A stretch of DNA of 40,698 nt from a virus: IMG/VR virus record IMGVR_UViG_3300009506_000091, positions 1 through 40,698 of that record; one strand, written 5' to 3'. A program made the position numbers and the translations under genes. A model generated the notes under the pieces. The model had not been told where the DNA came from. It did no database searches and saw only the letters and a list, made by a program, of their open reading frames with translations. This document shows positions 33,627-39,761 of the stretch, piece after piece (within the stretch, counting starts at the first letter, position 1; each line of letters opens with the position of its first letter).

Positions 33627-33983
33627 TCAGTATTCATCCGGTGGAAGAGTTACTCGGATAGATGTACCACGAGTACCAATTACTTCAAGATCAGATTTTT
33701 CAGCCGGAGTCATACGATTTTGTACAACATTAGTAATTGCATAAATACGATCAAGACCTACTTCTGCAGCAAGTTGTTTGAACTTTATTAAAGAAAGACC
33801 TTTTAAAGAAGCTGCAACAGCTGTAATCTTAACACCATTTGTAGTAGTAAAAGTTTTTACACGTTCTTTCTCAAGTTCAGCTAAAATGTCATCACGAATA
33901 GAATCTTTTTCTTTCTGAATCTTTTCTAACTGCTTAGCTAGTCTTTTATACTTTCTAGCTTTTGTTTCTAAATCTGGAGCCAT
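33627..33983 (-). CDS. Unknown 118-aa coiled-coil-start protein
   Basis: MAPDLETKARKYKRLAKQLE and the following 30 residues form a charged coiled coil; the rest (TTNGVKITAVAASL, FKQLAAEVGLDRIY) is alpha/beta, ending GTRGTSIRVTLPPDEY. Start ATG 33983 has TAGGAGG 6 nt upstream and its own promoter. It is the first gene of the unit leading to ligase. Resembles small phage proteins annotated hypothetical; function unknown. Confidence 0.75.
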   Translation of the reverse strand: MAPDLETKARKYKRLAKQLEKIQKEKDSIRDDILAELEKERVKTFTTTNGVKITAVAASLKGLSLIKFKQLAAEVGLDRIYAITNVVQNRMTPAEKSDLEVIGTRGTSIRVTLPPDEY

Positions 33984-34003
33984 AAGCACCTCCTATGTGT
34001 GAT

Positions 34004-34032
34004 ATTCTAGCATAAATAGATATAGAAGTCAA
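34004..34032 (-). promoter_or_regulatory. Sigma70-like promoter of the ligase unit
   Basis: TTGACT (34027-34032), 17-bp spacer ending ATGC, TAGAAT (34004-34009). About 20 bp upstream of the ATG at 33983. Confidence 0.8.
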
Positions 34033-34040
34033 GTAAAGTT

Positions 34041-34790
34041 TTAATCTACTAACCCTAATGATTTTTCTACGGTATATCGTAAATCATTATCTAATTCTGG
34101 TAACTTTAATAACCATTCTTTATAAGATAAAGGGAGTGTGTCTACTAATTCACCTTTATATTTACCAAATGGCATATTTTTAATAGTAAATTGCTCATCT
34201 GCAAATTTTAAAAACTCTTTATAAGTATGTTTATTAGTTAACTCTTCATACTTTTCTATACAAAGTTTAAAAAATTCATGTAGAATAATTACATCAGCCT
34301 TAGCTCTATGTGGGATAAGGTCTTTAAAAGCTGAATTATTAATTCCTAAAGCATACCTTAAAACTTGCAATGAATGAGACGTAGCATCAGGAAATAATCT
34401 TCTAGCTAAACGTAAACTACAAATTCCATCTAAGTTTTTAAAATTAGATTGATTAGTTATTTCCTTCAATAGCATAGGCCCATCAAATCCAAGATTATGA
34501 CAAACAATCGCTTTCACACTTAACTTTATACAATCTTCTTCTATTATATTTAAAATCTCAGTTGGACTAGGAGCACCTATTAACATAGAATCTACAATAT
34601 GATGTACTGCACTTGCTTCTGGAGGTATCGGTTTTACACTTGCGCATAGAGAACTAGTACAAGGTTTTATAATGTTACCTAGTCCATCTATAACCATCCA
34701 ACCTACTTCTACAATATTATCTTCTATTGGAGAAATACCAGTTGTTTCAGTATCTAATAATAAAAAGTTAGAATTGTGTAAATCTGGCAT
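34041..34790 (-). CDS. DnaQ-like 3'-5' exonuclease (DEDDh)
   Basis: 249 aa. The exonuclease core shows LLLDTETTGISP (Exo I, two acidic residues), CHNLGFDGPMLL (Exo II) and HRAKADVIILHEFF (Exo IIIe, H-x4-D). After about residue 200 a short segment NMPFGKYKGELVDTLPLSYKEWL matches the small C-terminal module found on other DnaQ-family exonucleases. It probably trims 3' ends in replication or repair; the split polymerase already has proofreading. It overlaps the membrane protein gene upstream by 23 nt. Confidence 0.88.
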   Translation of the reverse strand: MPDLHNSNFLLLDTETTGISPIEDNIVEVGWMVIDGLGNIIKPCTSSLCASVKPIPPEASAVHHIVDSMLIGAPSPTEILNIIEEDCIKLSVKAIVCHNLGFDGPMLLKEITNQSNFKNLDGICSLRLARRLFPDATSHSLQVLRYALGINNSAFKDLIPHRAKADVIILHEFFKLCIEKYEELTNKHTYKEFLKFADEQFTIKNMPFGKYKGELVDTLPLSYKEWLLKLPELDNDLRYTVEKSLGLVD

Positions 34791-35004
34791 AAACTACCCA
34801 CCAATAACAAATAGTAGAAATATTAGTTAATACTAAAAATAAATTAGTAATAAATCGTTTTCGTTTTACTGTTGTAAACTGTTTTTCAGTAGTTGCTAAT
34901 TTTTCTTCTTCCTGTAACATGTGCGAGGAAACAGGATGTATACTCATAAAAATTAAAGTTAAGAAAGTACTAGCAATGGAACCCAAGAAAAGTGCAATGT
35001 CCAT
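34768..35004 (-). CDS. Small two-span membrane protein
   Basis: 78 aa with two hydrophobic helices (LFLGSIASTFLTLIFMSI near 5-22 and LFLVLTNISTICYWWVVYA near 55-74) separated by a charged 30-residue loop. Start ATG 35004 has GGAGG 6 nt upstream, with its own promoter. Topology resembles small class II holins, but no lysis genes are nearby, so holin function is only a possibility. Confidence 0.65.
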   Translation of the reverse strand: MDIALFLGSIASTFLTLIFMSIHPVSSHMLQEEEKLATTEKQFTTVKRKRFITNLFLVLTNISTICYWWVVYARFTQF

Positions 35005-35023
35005 TAAATCCTCCACGTCGAGA

Positions 35024-35053
35024 ATCCTATCATGAAAAAGACTAAGAAGTCAA
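35024..35053 (-). promoter_or_regulatory. Leftward sigma70-like promoter (divergent pair)
   Basis: TTGACT (35048-35053), 18-bp spacer ending ATGA, TAGGAT (35024-35029). It drives the membrane protein and exonuclease genes. Confidence 0.75.
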
Positions 35054-35124
35054 GTACTATTTTTTGTCTTAACTTATTAATCTAGAAATTTATTTATAAA
35101 TTATTCTATGATGTACAATTTTTA

Positions 35125-35153
35125 TTGACTAAAAGACTCAGCTATGATAAAAT
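35125..35153 (+). promoter_or_regulatory. Rightward sigma70-like promoter (divergent pair)
   Basis: TTGACT (35125-35130), 17-bp spacer ending ATGA, TAAAAT (35148-35153), 24 bp before the metallophosphoesterase start. Confidence 0.8.
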
Positions 35154-35176
35154 AGTCACCGTGCGAGGAAATATTA

Positions 35177-35896
35177 ATGAAATGTACTTTATTATCTGAT
35201 TTACATTTTGAGTTTGCAAATTCTAATTTTAATACAAAATTACCAAATGCTGACTATTTATTATTAGCAGGTGATTTATGTAATTCTAATAAAAATAATA
35301 AAAGATTAAATTCTTTTTTACATCATGCATACGATACGTATGGTAAAGATAATGTACTTAGAATTGATGGTAATCATGAAGCTTATCGTGGTACTATAAC
35401 AGACTATACTAATAAACAGATTTATATAGAAGATTCTGGTATAGCTATTATAGGAGCTACTCTTTGGAGCGGTAAACATTCAAAACAAGCTTATGATTTA
35501 TTTTTAAATGATGCATTATCTGTATTTAGATTTACATGGCAGTGGATGTATAGTAGACATTTATCTGATTTAGCATTTATTGTAAGTAAATTACATGAGG
35601 CTAATAAAAAAGGCTTAAAAACTATAGTAATGACTCATCATATGCCTAGTTGGGAATGTGTTGATGATTGTTACAAAAATCAAGGCCCACATGGAACAAA
35701 TGCTGGATTCTATACAGATTTAAACCATATTATTAAAGAATTTAAACCAGACGTATGGGTATGTGGACATACTCACTCTAGTTTTGATAAAAAAGTATTT
35801 GATACTAGATTAATATGTAATCCTAGAGGTTATCCATCTCATCATGGAACATTTGAAAATAGCGATTTTGATCCGTATAAAACATTTAAAATATAG
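35177..35896 (+). CDS. Metallophosphoesterase (calcineurin-like)
   Basis: 239 aa with the full two-metal motif set: LLSDLHFEF, LLLAGDL, DGNHEAY, VMTHHMPS and VCGHTHSSF. Family members hydrolyse phosphomonoesters or phosphodiesters of nucleotides, nucleic acids or proteins; the substrate is not predictable. It is separate from SbcD and lacks a DNA-binding C-terminus. Start ATG 35177 has GCGAGGA 7 nt upstream. First gene of the rightward region leading into the tRNA cluster. Confidence 0.9.
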   Translation: MKCTLLSDLHFEFANSNFNTKLPNADYLLLAGDLCNSNKNNKRLNSFLHHAYDTYGKDNVLRIDGNHEAYRGTITDYTNKQIYIEDSGIAIIGATLWSGKHSKQAYDLFLNDALSVFRFTWQWMYSRHLSDLAFIVSKLHEANKKGLKTIVMTHHMPSWECVDDCYKNQGPHGTNAGFYTDLNHIIKEFKPDVWVCGHTHSSFDKKVFDTRLICNPRGYPSHHGTFENSDFDPYKTFKI

Positions 35897-35924
35897 AAGT
35901 TAAATTTTTAGCATAAAAAAGTAA

Positions 35925-35953
35925 TTGACTTATTGTCTAATTTATGCTAAACT
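35925..35953 (+). promoter_or_regulatory. Sigma70-like promoter upstream of the 59-aa gene and tmRNA
   Basis: TTGACT (35925-35930), 17-bp spacer ending ATGC, TAAACT (35948-35953). The same transcript would run through the 59-aa gene into the tmRNA. Confidence 0.75.
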
Positions 35954-35995
35954 ATGCTTTGTAATTGAGATAAATATATCTATAGGAGTTTAATT

Positions 35996-36175
35996 TTGGG
36001 TGATAGATTTTATCAGCAACAAAAAGATTACAAACCTAAACGGGTTTTGAAAAAAGATATTATTCCAGAAATTGAAGCAGCATTAGAGTGCGAAATTCAA
36101 GGTTTGGATAAATGTACTGTAGCAACGCTTGAAACTCTCGCGCGCGCAGTATGTAATAAATTGTCAGGTAGATAA
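35996..36175 (+). CDS. 59-aa conserved small phage protein (TTG start)
   Basis: TTG 35996 with AGGAG 7 nt upstream. The sequence begins MGDRFYQQQKDYKPKRVLKK and continues with IIPEIEAALECEI and GLDKCTVATLETLARAV. The pattern DRFYxQ ... GLDKxTxxTLExL is one I recall from small proteins of marine T4-like and other phages, always of unknown role. The stop codon lies directly before the acceptor half of the tmRNA, so the mRNA and the RNA gene share one transcript. Confidence 0.8.
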   Translation: MGDRFYQQQKDYKPKRVLKKDIIPEIEAALECEIQGLDKCTVATLETLARAVCNKLSGR

Positions 36176-36574
36176 CTAAAGAAAGTTATACAGGACTAGG
36201 GTTCGACTCCCTACATCTCCACCAATTTAAAGAGAAGCCAATCTACGTCTACTCTTATAAGGTGTCCAAGCGGGCGGTATTAAATCACTGGTAGCAATAT
36301 GTGAGCGTCTGTTACGTAACCAACTGCACGGCTTAAATGGTTGATAGATTACCAGCCTAATTAACACACCGGTTAAGCAATGCTCAAATCAGCCGGTCTC
36401 TTTGGGGATGACATGGTTTCGACTGTGAAGCGGATGTTAGAAGGACTGACACTGCCGGCAAGCAGTAAATCTGCCAAATTAAAGTAAACGCAAACGACGA
36501 TGTTGCACTTCCTCTTGCTGCATAAGCATTGAGGATGAGGTTGGCCACTTACCTTATTAACCAAAAGTGGCAAA
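36176..36574 (+). ncRNA. ssrA: Circularly permuted two-piece tmRNA (ssrA), tag ANDDVALPLAA
   Basis: Trans-translation RNA for ribosome rescue. The acceptor piece comes first: T arm TAGGG-TTCGACT-CCCTA (36197-36213), then CATCTCC, A and CCA ending 36224. The coding piece starts at GGGGATG (36404-36410), which pairs fully with CATCTCC (one G-U). GGTTTCGACT gives the D-like loop. Helix P2 pairs CTGT (36423) with ACAG (36190), and TTAG (36437) with CTAA (36176), both separated by 10 nt. PK1: ACTGC/GCAGT and GGCA/TGCC (36451-36475). The resume codon GCA 36490 opens the tag, stop TAA 36523-36525, with the stop in hairpin P5. PK2: GGTT/AACC and GCCACTT/AAGTGGC (36539-36571). Order 3' half before 5' half is the permuted form. 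Confidence 0.93.
36225..36403 (+). other. Intervening segment of the permuted tmRNA precursor
   Basis: 179 nt between the CCA of the acceptor piece and the GGGG of the coding piece, expected to be excised. It contains a 10-bp palindrome GTTACGTAAC (36311-36320), a GGC...TGGT/ACCA...GCC hairpin (36332-36358) and ACCGG/CCGGT (36368-36397) flanking AGCAATGCT. It is longer than usual for permuted tmRNA genes. No ORF or acceptable tRNA was found in it. Confidence 0.6.
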
Positions 36575-36579
36575 CTTTT

Positions 36580-36688
36580 TATAGTTGTGCGCTATATAAG
36601 ATAATGAATGGTGGAGCGCTGACTACGCAGGTTCGAAGTCTGGGTGTTGTGAACTAGTAGTAGCAATGCTAACCATAATGCAACTATA
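36580..36688 (+). other. Structured RNA-like segment between tmRNA and tRNA-Trp
   Basis: TATAGTTG (36580-36587) and CAACTATA (36681-36688) form an 8-bp closing helix around 93 nt. Inside are GCGC repeats that can pair and a T-loop-like GGTTCGAAGTC (36633-36643). It could be an extra 3' domain of the tmRNA coding piece or a degenerate tRNA. No coding sequence is seen. Confidence 0.4.
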
Positions 36689-36693
36689 AATAT

Positions 36694-36767
36694 GTGGGGT
36701 ACAGCTATGGTGGCGGACAGGTCTCCAAAACCTCGTTGAATAGGTTCGATTCCTATACCCTTCGCCA
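36694..36767 (+). tRNA. tRNA-Trp (CCA), divergent
   Basis: Anticodon loop CTCCAAA gives CCA. The T arm ATAGG-TTCGATT-CCTAT is perfect, and CCA is encoded. The acceptor GTGGGGT/ACCCTTC has one U-U mismatch and a G-U; position 27-43 is C-C and the D arm is poorly formed. It may be a weak or degenerating tRNA. Confidence 0.65.
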
Positions 36768-36802
36768 ATAAATAGTGAGATTATTTACTACAGAGAGTAG
36801 TA

Positions 36803-38401
36803 ATGTCACACACAGTAAGAAATCCAGCTACATCAAAAGATGAGCATTTTGATTCTAGTGGAACAGGTGTAGCATCTGATCCATTTATACCATCTACAGG
36901 TATTAGATGGAGTGATGATGCTCTTTTTGATTCGTTTAATAGACTACGTATTAGTCAAGCAAGAACTACATTAGATGCCCAACATCATTACGGTCAAACC
37001 CATGAACTATTTACAGGAATGGCTGGGGCAGCTATAACATCCATTTCTATTGGAGCAAATGCTCTAGTAACTATGCCCTCAGCTCATGGATTAGTTGCTG
37101 GTAATATTGTACGTTTTGTTAATAGAGGTGGAGCACTTCCTGGTGGTATTACACAAGGAAGAGTTTATTTTGTAATAGCTACTGGTTTAACAACAACTGC
37201 TTTTGAGTTTTCAGAGACAGAAGGTGGGCCGGCAGTAACTACAACAGGTTCTAATACTGGTACAACAAGTGTTCTTTCACAAGAACTTATTTGTACAGAA
37301 GCCGGTACACTGGTAGATAGTACAGTAGATTCATCATTAATACTAAATGTAACATCTACACCTGGCTCTATCTATATAAATAGAAGTCAGAGACAGTATT
37401 ATATTTCTGGTCAATCTCACCTTTCAGAAGCAACATTTAATATGGGAACATTTGTTCCAGGTATTAGAACCTCAGTAGGTTATAATGATTTTGATGATGG
37501 TTTACGATTTGAGCGTGATGCTACTACTGGTGAACTGTCTATTATTATTAGAAGTAGCACAAGTGGTTCTGTAGACGATAGTAGAGTATTTAAACAATCT
37601 GAATGGAATGTAGATAGACTTGATGGTTCTAAAGCATCAGGTGGTACTCTTAACCCATCAGGTATCACAGTAGATTGGACAAAAGTACAGCTTGTAGGTA
37701 TTGACTTACAATGGTTTGGTGTGGGTAGGATTCGTTGGTTTATTAGTTATCAAGGTGCTCCTATACTTATTCATGAGACATCTCATACTAATGTAAATGA
37801 TGTTGTATATATGCAAAATCCACATCTTCCAATTTCTTATGAAATTGAAAATGTTTCTGCTGCATCATCAGCTACATTCAAACAAATTTGTGCAGCTTCA
37901 TTTACAGAAGGTATGGAGCCTGCATCTATTTATAAACATACTGTAAATAATGATAGTACAACGGTAGCTCTTGTATCAACTGCATATAGAAATGTAATAA
38001 GTATACGTCCTAGACAATTTTTTAGAAATAAACAAAATAAAGGTATGATAGTACCTTTAACTATAACATTAAATAATACAGGATTAAATGCGTTAATATT
38101 TAAAGTAATAGCAGATGGAACTGTAGTAGGAACTTATACCCCACATAATACAACTGAATCTATAATGGAAGTATGTATAGGAACTGCTGGAACATATACA
38201 GCAGGAACAGGTATAGCTAAAGATAGTGATTATGTAAATAGTTCATCTCCATTATCAGGTATAGGTGTAGGCATCTTTGACCAAAGATATAGATTGCAAA
38301 TTGATGCAGCAGGGTATCCAGATTCTATAACTATAGTAGCTAAATCAATATCTGGTTCAACAAGCGTTCTTGCTAAATTAACAGTAGAGGAATTAAGATA
38401 A
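36803..38401 (+). CDS. Putative phage structural protein (FDxFNRLRIS type)
   Basis: 532 aa, Ser/Thr/Gly-rich and beta-dominated. Near residues 38-50 it has DALFDSFNRLRISQ and then TLDAQHHYG, and later GYNDFDDGLRFERDATTGEL, SGSVDDSRVFKQSEWNVDRLDG and DLQWFGVGRIRWFISY. This order matches a large structural protein family I recall from marine and other tailed phages (FDAFGRLRVS ... WNIDKLDG ... WLGVGRVR). An inserted segment near 75-165 looks like an extra beta domain. It lies outside the tail operon, between tRNA genes, suggesting a fibre, decoration or late-acquired virion protein. The first ATG has only a weak GAGAG site. Confidence 0.75.
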   Translation: MSHTVRNPATSKDEHFDSSGTGVASDPFIPSTGIRWSDDALFDSFNRLRISQARTTLDAQHHYGQTHELFTGMAGAAITSISIGANALVTMPSAHGLVAGNIVRFVNRGGALPGGITQGRVYFVIATGLTTTAFEFSETEGGPAVTTTGSNTGTTSVLSQELICTEAGTLVDSTVDSSLILNVTSTPGSIYINRSQRQYYISGQSHLSEATFNMGTFVPGIRTSVGYNDFDDGLRFERDATTGELSIIIRSSTSGSVDDSRVFKQSEWNVDRLDGSKASGGTLNPSGITVDWTKVQLVGIDLQWFGVGRIRWFISYQGAPILIHETSHTNVNDVVYMQNPHLPISYEIENVSAASSATFKQICAASFTEGMEPASIYKHTVNNDSTTVALVSTAYRNVISIRPRQFFRNKQNKGMIVPLTITLNNTGLNALIFKVIADGTVVGTYTPHNTTESIMEVCIGTAGTYTAGTGIAKDSDYVNSSSPLSGIGVGIFDQRYRLQIDAAGYPDSITIVAKSISGSTSVLAKLTVEELR

Positions 38402-38487
38402 TGAAAAGTAATCTAAAATCGTATAGTTATGTATTTAATGGTGTTTTTACGCTAGGTACACCTATGCGTGGAGAAATTCCTTGGTAA
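38401..38487 (+). CDS. 28-aa micro-ORF after the structural protein
   Basis: ATG 38401 overlaps the stop of the preceding gene (TAATG), encoding MKSNLKSYSYVFNGVFTLGT and ending GEIPW. Coupled translation is plausible. No family recognised; it is followed by a strong terminator. Confidence 0.5.
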   Translation: MKSNLKSYSYVFNGVFTLGTPMRGEIPW

Positions 38488-38523
38488 ATCTATAATAGCT
38501 GTAATTTAGGTTTAAATATTAAT

Positions 38524-38555
38524 AAGCACAGCTATACAGCTGTGCTTTTTGTTTT
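38524..38555 (+). terminator. Intrinsic terminator after the structural gene
   Basis: AAGCACAGCT (38524-38533) and AGCTGTGCTT (38538-38547) form a 10-bp stem with a 4-nt loop, followed by TTTTGTTTT. Confidence 0.9.
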
Positions 38556-38571
38556 AGAAATAAAATTTTCA

Positions 38572-38600
38572 TTGACTAACTTATAAAAATATGATAGGAT
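38572..38600 (+). promoter_or_regulatory. Sigma70-like promoter of the tRNA/small-gene array
   Basis: TTGACT (38572-38577), 17-bp spacer ending ATGA, TAGGAT (38595-38600). The first tRNA begins 15 bp downstream. Confidence 0.82.
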
Positions 38601-38614
38601 ACGCAAAGAAATAT

Positions 38615-38691
38615 TCCTCAGTAGCTCAACTGGACAGAGCATCAGGTTTCTACCCTGAGCGTTGGGGGTTCGAATCCCTCTTGGGGAACCA
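38615..38691 (+). tRNA. tRNA-Arg (UCU)
   Basis: Acceptor TCCTCAG/TTGGGGA with G-U pairs, D stem GCTC/GAGC, anticodon stem TCAGG/CCTGA, loop TTTCTAC (anticodon TCT), T arm GGGGG-TTCGAAT-CCCTC, encoded CCA. Reads AGA, a frequent Arg codon in this AT-rich genome. Confidence 0.93.
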
Positions 38692-38707
38692 AATTAAGGA
38701 GTTTATT

Positions 38708-38983
38708 TTGGATAAACAAGAATTTTTAAAAGCTATGCAGCCATTACGTCATATTACACAAGTATTTTATGTAGGAAAAATCCAACCTACAGAAGAAACT
38801 AGATTACAGTCTAGGAAATGGCAGGATAGAAGTAAATATCTTGGTAATGGCGAACTAAGACCTGAGCCGGAACTTAGTGAAACTGATAAGGCTAGATTAG
38901 CTCTTATGGGGCAAAATGAGGAGTTAATTACAGGAAATACTCCAGAAGCTGAAGTGGAACAGCACCTCCCTACGAAGGAGTAG
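38708..38983 (+). CDS. 91-aa small protein whose end overlaps tRNA-Arg(ACG)
   Basis: TTG 38708 with AAGGAG 7 nt upstream. MDKQEFLKAMQPLRHITQVF then a charged region with PEPELSETDKARLALMGQNE. The open frame extends upstream through tRNA-Arg(UCU), which is an artefact. The last 14 codons and the stop (38942-38983) lie inside the next tRNA gene, so RNase P cleavage at 38938/38939 would remove the stop codon from its mRNA. Function unknown. Confidence 0.75.
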   Translation: MDKQEFLKAMQPLRHITQVFYVGKIQPTEETRLQSRKWQDRSKYLGNGELRPEPELSETDKARLALMGQNEELITGNTPEAEVEQHLPTKE

Positions 38984-39014
38984 AATATAGGTTCGAATCC
39001 TATCTGGAGTACCA
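38939..39014 (+). tRNA. tRNA-Arg (ACG)
   Basis: Acceptor ACTCCAG/CTGGAGT is a perfect 7-bp helix; D stem GCTG/CAGC; anticodon loop CTACGAA (ACG); T arm ATAGG-TTCGAAT-CCTAT; CCA encoded. The anticodon stem has four good pairs with a mismatch at 27-43. Its 5' half doubles as coding sequence for the preceding gene. Confidence 0.9.
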
Positions 39015-39017
39015 ATT

Positions 39018-39203
39018 ATGAGATTTTCATTTAAGAAAAGATTATTAGAAGGTAGTAGATTTTCAATACAAAACGATTGGAAATGGAATAAAGAACTACA
39101 TCTAATACCAGCTGTATCTATAGACTGTATGGAGGATATTCGTATAGTTCTTAAGATTATAAATCTAAGAATAGATATAACAGTATTATATAGAGTATAT
39201 TAA
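39018..39203 (+). CDS. 61-aa small protein between tRNA-Arg and tRNA-Pro
   Basis: ATG 39018 begins four bases after the tRNA CCA. The only Shine-Dalgarno-like sequence, GGAG, is inside the tRNA 3' acceptor strand. Translation would therefore need the uncut precursor or be leaderless. The protein MRFSFKKRLLEGSRF ... WNKELHLIPAVSIDC ... has a basic N-terminus and beta-like hydrophobic end. Function unknown. Confidence 0.55.
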   Translation: MRFSFKKRLLEGSRFSIQNDWKWNKELHLIPAVSIDCMEDIRIVLKIINLRIDITVLYRVY

Positions 39204-39204
39204 C

Positions 39205-39261
39205 ATGGTTAATAGATTCGTTTTAGAAGAAGAGCTAATAACCAATGGAAAGATAACATAA
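39205..39261 (+). CDS. 18-aa micro-ORF abutting tRNA-Pro
   Basis: ATG 39205 to TAA 39261 encodes MVNRFVLEEELITNGKIT. The stop codon ends exactly one base before tRNA-Pro nucleotide 1. There is no clear Shine-Dalgarno, so it is listed because of the repeated stop/tRNA arrangement. Confidence 0.3.
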   Translation: MVNRFVLEEELITNGKIT

Positions 39262-39337
39262 CGGAGTGTAGCTCAGTTGGCAGAGCTTCCCGTTTGGGGC
39301 GGGAAAGTCGGGAGTTCGAGTCTCTCTACTCCGACCA
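39262..39337 (+). tRNA. tRNA-Pro (UGG)
   Basis: Acceptor CGGAGTG/TACTCCG, D stem GCTC/GAGC, anticodon stem TCCCG/CGGGA with loop TTTGGGG (TGG, G37), T-loop TTCGAGT, discriminator A, CCA encoded. Confidence 0.94.
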
Positions 39338-39359
39338 GTTAAAAATAAAAGGAGTCTTA

Positions 39360-39614
39360 ATGTTCAGAATACATAAACATATTATTGGTGATGGTAAAGT
39401 AAAACTGCCTGTAGATGCAAAGATCTTATCTATACAAATGCAGAATGGCTTTATTACAGCATGGTATGAAACGTGTAATCCTAATATTGTCGAATTTAAA
39501 GAATTTAAAGTTATAGGTACAGGATGGGATATAGAAGACTTTAAAAGAAAATATATTGCCACAGTTAAAGATGGACTATTTGTATGGCATATCTATGAGG
39601 TTTTAGAAAAATGA
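39360..39614 (+). CDS. 84-aa DUF7352-like small phage protein
   Basis: ATG 39360 with AAGGAG 7 nt upstream; the longer frame would run through tRNA-Pro. MFRIHKHIIGDGKVKLPVDA, KILSIQMQNGFITAWYE, FKVIGTGWDI and YIATVKDGLFVWHIYE match a family of short phage proteins with alternating strands that I recall as DUF7352-like. No biochemical role is known. The stop overlaps the next ATG (ATGA). Confidence 0.78.
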   Translation: MFRIHKHIIGDGKVKLPVDAKILSIQMQNGFITAWYETCNPNIVEFKEFKVIGTGWDIEDFKRKYIATVKDGLFVWHIYEVLEK

Positions 39615-39709
39615 ATGAAGATGTAAGTTATTATTGCACATCTAATATGGGTGTGCGTCCGAGTGGAGAAGCGGAGTCTGTCTGTAAAACAGCACGATCT
39701 ATGGTCTAG
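39611..39709 (+). CDS. 32-aa micro-ORF running into tRNA-Tyr
   Basis: ATG 39611 overlaps the stop of the preceding gene; MNEDVSYYCTSNMGVR continues into tRNA-Tyr and stops at TAG 39707-39709 within its variable arm. Coupled translation is possible, but the last 20 codons are tRNA sequence. Low confidence as a functional gene. Confidence 0.35.
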   Translation: MNEDVSYYCTSNMGVRPSGEAESVCKTARSMV

Positions 39710-39735
39710 AGGTTCGAATCCTTACACATCCACCA
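39649..39735 (+). tRNA. tRNA-Tyr (GUA)
   Basis: Class II tRNA: acceptor GGGTGTG/CACATCC (one G-U), anticodon stem CTGT/ACAG with loop CTGTAAA (GTA), a long variable arm, T-loop TTCGAAT, discriminator A and encoded CCA. Confidence 0.93.
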
Positions 39736-39761
39736 GTTTAAATTAAAATAAGGAGATTATT

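Noticed and set aside
34768-35004. Holin assignment for the two-span membrane protein
   Set aside because: The topology would allow it, but there is no endolysin or spanin nearby and it lies with an exonuclease under an early-type promoter.
36260-36370. A possible tRNA starting GGTGTCCAAGCGGGC in the tmRNA intervening segment
   Set aside because: The first part resembles a Ser/Leu D arm and GGTGT can pair with ACACC far downstream, but no proper anticodon arm, T-loop or CCA end could be built.
36373-36573. A 66-aa minus-strand ORF antisense to the tmRNA
   Set aside because: It is a shadow of the structured RNA; no ribosome binding site and no coding-like composition.
36404-36767. A conventional one-piece tmRNA ending at the CCA at 36767
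   Set aside because: The 3' strand before that CCA (ACCCTTC) does not pair with GGGGATG, and it forms the tRNA-Trp acceptor and T arm instead. The upstream CATCTCC-ACCA pairs fully, so the permuted model is better.
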